A stretch of DNA of 64,000 bases from Otis tarda (Eukaryota > Chordata > Aves > Otidiformes > Otididae): contig CM048554.1 in the NCBI GenBank assembly GCA_026413225.1, forward strand, positions 47,525,963-47,589,962, read 5' to 3'. The stretch's first letter is position 1. The number at the start of each line of letters is the position of its first letter. Of the stretch, positions 62,210 through 64,000 are shown piece after piece. Position numbers and translations under genes: made by a program. Below the pieces are notes generated by a model, which searched no databases, had not been told where the DNA came from, and was given only the letters and a program-made list of their open reading frames with translations.

Positions 62210-62374
62210 TATCTCCTGAAGCAATTGGATTCCTGTCTGCTGTCGGAGTATTCATTATTCTCATGTTGCTACTTTTCCTATATATTAATAAGAAGATGTG
62301 TTTTGAAAATGTAAGTGGTTTTCCAGATCTCGATTCAGGATACACTACAAGAAAGAATTCCCAAGATAAACTTT
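62210..62374 (+). CDS. SYT14: SYT14 coding exon 3 (transmembrane segment)
   Basis: A 165-base exon between TTTATTTTAG and GTAAGTAC. It carries the frame from exon 2 and encodes residues 21-75: VSPEAIGFLSAV, a hydrophobic run from about residue 25 to 46 (GVFIILMLLLFLYI at its core), a basic N-K-K stop-transfer, then the start of the cytosolic linker (CFENVSGFPDL, ending RKNSQDKL). The single span with a short N-terminal luminal part and the NKK boundary are the SYT14 signature, and the sequence agrees closely with mammalian SYT14 as I remember it. The exon ends in phase 1, with one T of a codon that is Tyr in mammals. The rest of the linker and the C2A and C2B domains are beyond the window. 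An internal GTAAGT at 62311 is a competing donor. Downstream, the 30-odd codons that stay open into the intron are not coding. Confidence 0.95.
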
Positions 62375-63651
62375 GTAAGTACCTGAAATACAATGTAGTA
62401 AACTTAATTACAAGAATGCACATTTTTACAAGGATTTGTAGAAGAACACAGATAATCACTTCTCTTAGGTGATCAAAACACGCAATGTTGACTTTTCCTG
62501 TGACTGTGCAGTGTGTGGAAAGGAAGAAACCTTTGTATTCACAAGCCACAGAAATGCAACAGCTATATAACAAAAGAGTTGGCATTTACTTATGGGAAGG
62601 TACTTCCCTTGCGCTATGAGAGTACTCTTGAACATATTTTAGATGTTCCATAATTATGTATAATTAAATTGTTAATGGGATTGTTGGGTTTTCACTCAGA
62701 CTATTAAAATCCTTTACTGACCTTTTGGAGAAGGTCTTGCATTTACTCACCTGGAAGATAACTTTAAAGAAGTAAAACATTAGAAACTAAAGACATCTGA
62801 TCACTGACTAGCAAATTATTTCTGTACTCTTTTAATAGAACAAGATCTTTAAGGATAATGTGAAATGCAAAAAATTAAACCTCAAAAAAGATACTGAGGG
62901 TTGGTAAAATAACTCCTTTCTACTTTTGGGCTGTGGGAATTGAATGGGCTTTGTTAGCTGACTTGAGAAGAAGAGACAGGCACCAGAGAACATAATGGAA
63001 AATTCGAGAGGTTTTCTTCCCTTCTACCTCTTTAAAAAGTATAGTTAAATTTTTATTTTCAATTTTCTTGGAGACAGAAAAAGTTATCCCCCCCGCCGTA
63101 AATTAAGTCTATCATCTTAATTTTCTTTTTGCTACAGAACGAGTTTTCATGTTCCAAAATATCTTACCCTATCTAAAAGACAACAAATATTTTAGGTTTA
63201 AGAAGTCTCCATGATGCATGGGTTTGTCCAGCTATTGTGTTAAAAGCTTTTTTTAGTGTGACAGTCATGAAAGGACATGATTTAAATGTCTCACAACTTC
63301 TTCTTTGCAGGTTAGAATAAAAAAAAAAGCATACTTCCATCTCACACAGTTGTCTTATTTTTGAAAATAATGAATTTTATTATGACTAGTTGATGCTGCA
63401 GTTGATGAAGGACTATGGTTTTGCTAGTTGATTGTGGCTTCCTTTCAAGATATTTAGGTAGCCGCTTTCTTATTGTTTTCAATGCATATTGAATGGAAAG
63501 AGCAAAGCTGCAACTTCCCCTGGTAAATTTATTGAGTTTGAGATAGCAAAAGCAAATAGCCCTGAAACTGAACTTGGAGAAATGGAGATGATCCGTTTGT
63601 GAAACGGAGGACCTTTCTGTATTAGAAGTTGTTACTGAATAGATTGGACAA
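62375..63651 (+). other. SYT14: Start of SYT14 intron 3
   Basis: AT-rich intronic sequence after the exon 3 donor, with no repeat recognised. It includes a strong acceptor-like pyrimidine tract ending TTCTTTGCAG at 63310 and a C-run near 63090-63097. The intron runs at least to the window edge unless the frame at 63652 is a real exon. Confidence 0.8.
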
Positions 63652-64000
63652 ATGGCGTTTTTCAGAAACCTCCACCAAAATCTTAGCCTTCCCTCTATGT
63701 CTTCTCTGGTCGACACACTTAGCAGTGCTGTGGATGATCTGACTAGTGTTGTTGGAGAAGTCGGCTACAGTGTAGCTGATTCAGTAACAGAACAAGTAAC
63801 AAGCATGATAAATGGCCTTCGTACAGAAGATGAGAGCTCCAAAATACAGGGTGATAAACTAGTGCAAGGGAGAGAGGAGTATACACCATCATTAACTCAT
63901 TCTCAGGAAATTAATATGAAAGTGAAGAGAGGTATTGCAGAACATAAAGAGACTCATTATCCTGATTCATTAGATTTTGTGAAAAAAAAAACAAGTCAAG
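63652..64000 (+). CDS. Candidate alternative first exon in SYT14 intron 3 (partial)
   Basis: An ATG-initiated frame, preceded in frame by a TAG 12 bases upstream, stays open for 116 codons to the window edge. The product starts MAFFRNLHQNLSLPSMSS and continues with an amphipathic stretch (about residues 19-56, SLVDTLSSAVDDL then SVADSVTEQVTSMINGL) whose hydrophobic residues recur every 3-4 positions, as in a helix or coiled coil. A charged, Lys/Glu-rich low-complexity part follows. There is no signal peptide or membrane span. The start context has C at -3 and G at +4, moderate. Splicing from exon 3 (phase 1) into the CAG just inside the frame (63663-63665) would give a different frame that meets a stop, so this would need its own promoter or non-coding upstream exon. 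I do not recognise a known domain. It could be a SYT14 alternative N-terminus without the anchor, a separate nested gene, or chance. Confidence 0.5.
   Translation, partial: MAFFRNLHQNLSLPSMSSLVDTLSSAVDDLTSVVGEVGYSVADSVTEQVTSMINGLRTEDESSKIQGDKLVQGREEYTPSLTHSQEINMKVKRGIAEHKETHYPDSLDFVKKKTSQ

Noticed and set aside
63342..63716. 124-codon minus-strand frame overlapping the candidate alternative exon
   Set aside because: Composition is irregular and no splice or promoter context is visible. The sense frame at 63652 has better protein-like features.
1..64000. CRISPR arrays, operons, phage or bacterial mobile elements, tRNA or rRNA genes
   Set aside because: No regularly spaced repeats, no tRNA-like cloverleaf words and no rRNA segments were seen; the window is vertebrate nuclear DNA.

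Overview
This window is nuclear DNA from a bird. The evidence is several CR1 LINE copies of very different ages ending in the avian-type (ATTCTATG)n tail, a solo LTR of a type common in avian endogenous retroviruses, long AT-rich introns, and a CpG-island promoter with short spliced exons. There is no prokaryotic gene organisation. The species cannot be fixed from what is visible.

One gene is certain: the 5' part of SYT14 (synaptotagmin-14) on the + strand. A CpG-island promoter lies at about 33.4-34.4 kb. Coding exon 1 is at 33892-33904, exon 2 at 45141-45188 and exon 3 at 62210-62374. The exons join in frame, all in phase 1, to give the extracellular/luminal N-terminus, the single membrane segment and the start of the cytosolic linker. 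The linker and both C2 domains lie beyond the right edge.

The first 33 kb is intergenic and I see no convincing gene in it. It holds CR1 fragments of several ages (3.5, 5.0, 5.8, 7.7-8.9, 10.4-10.9 and 32.7 kb), one antisense MIR-like SINE at 22.1 kb, an isolated TATA-containing GC-rich patch at 11.25 kb, and otherwise unique AT-rich DNA. Intron 1 (33.9-45.1 kb) carries an old CR1 interrupted by a solo LTR at 41-42 kb. Intron 2 (45.2-62.2 kb) carries one old antisense CR1 and two younger sense CR1 copies near its 3' end; the last keeps a 321-codon piece of reverse transcriptase but is broken.

The observation most worth following is in intron 3. An ATG-initiated frame starts at 63652, preceded by an in-frame stop, and stays open for 116 codons to the window edge. 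Its product has an amphipathic, coiled-coil-like N-terminus and no membrane segment. It cannot be read through from exon 3, so if real it is an alternative first exon, which could give a SYT14 form without the transmembrane anchor. This is inference and needs transcript evidence.
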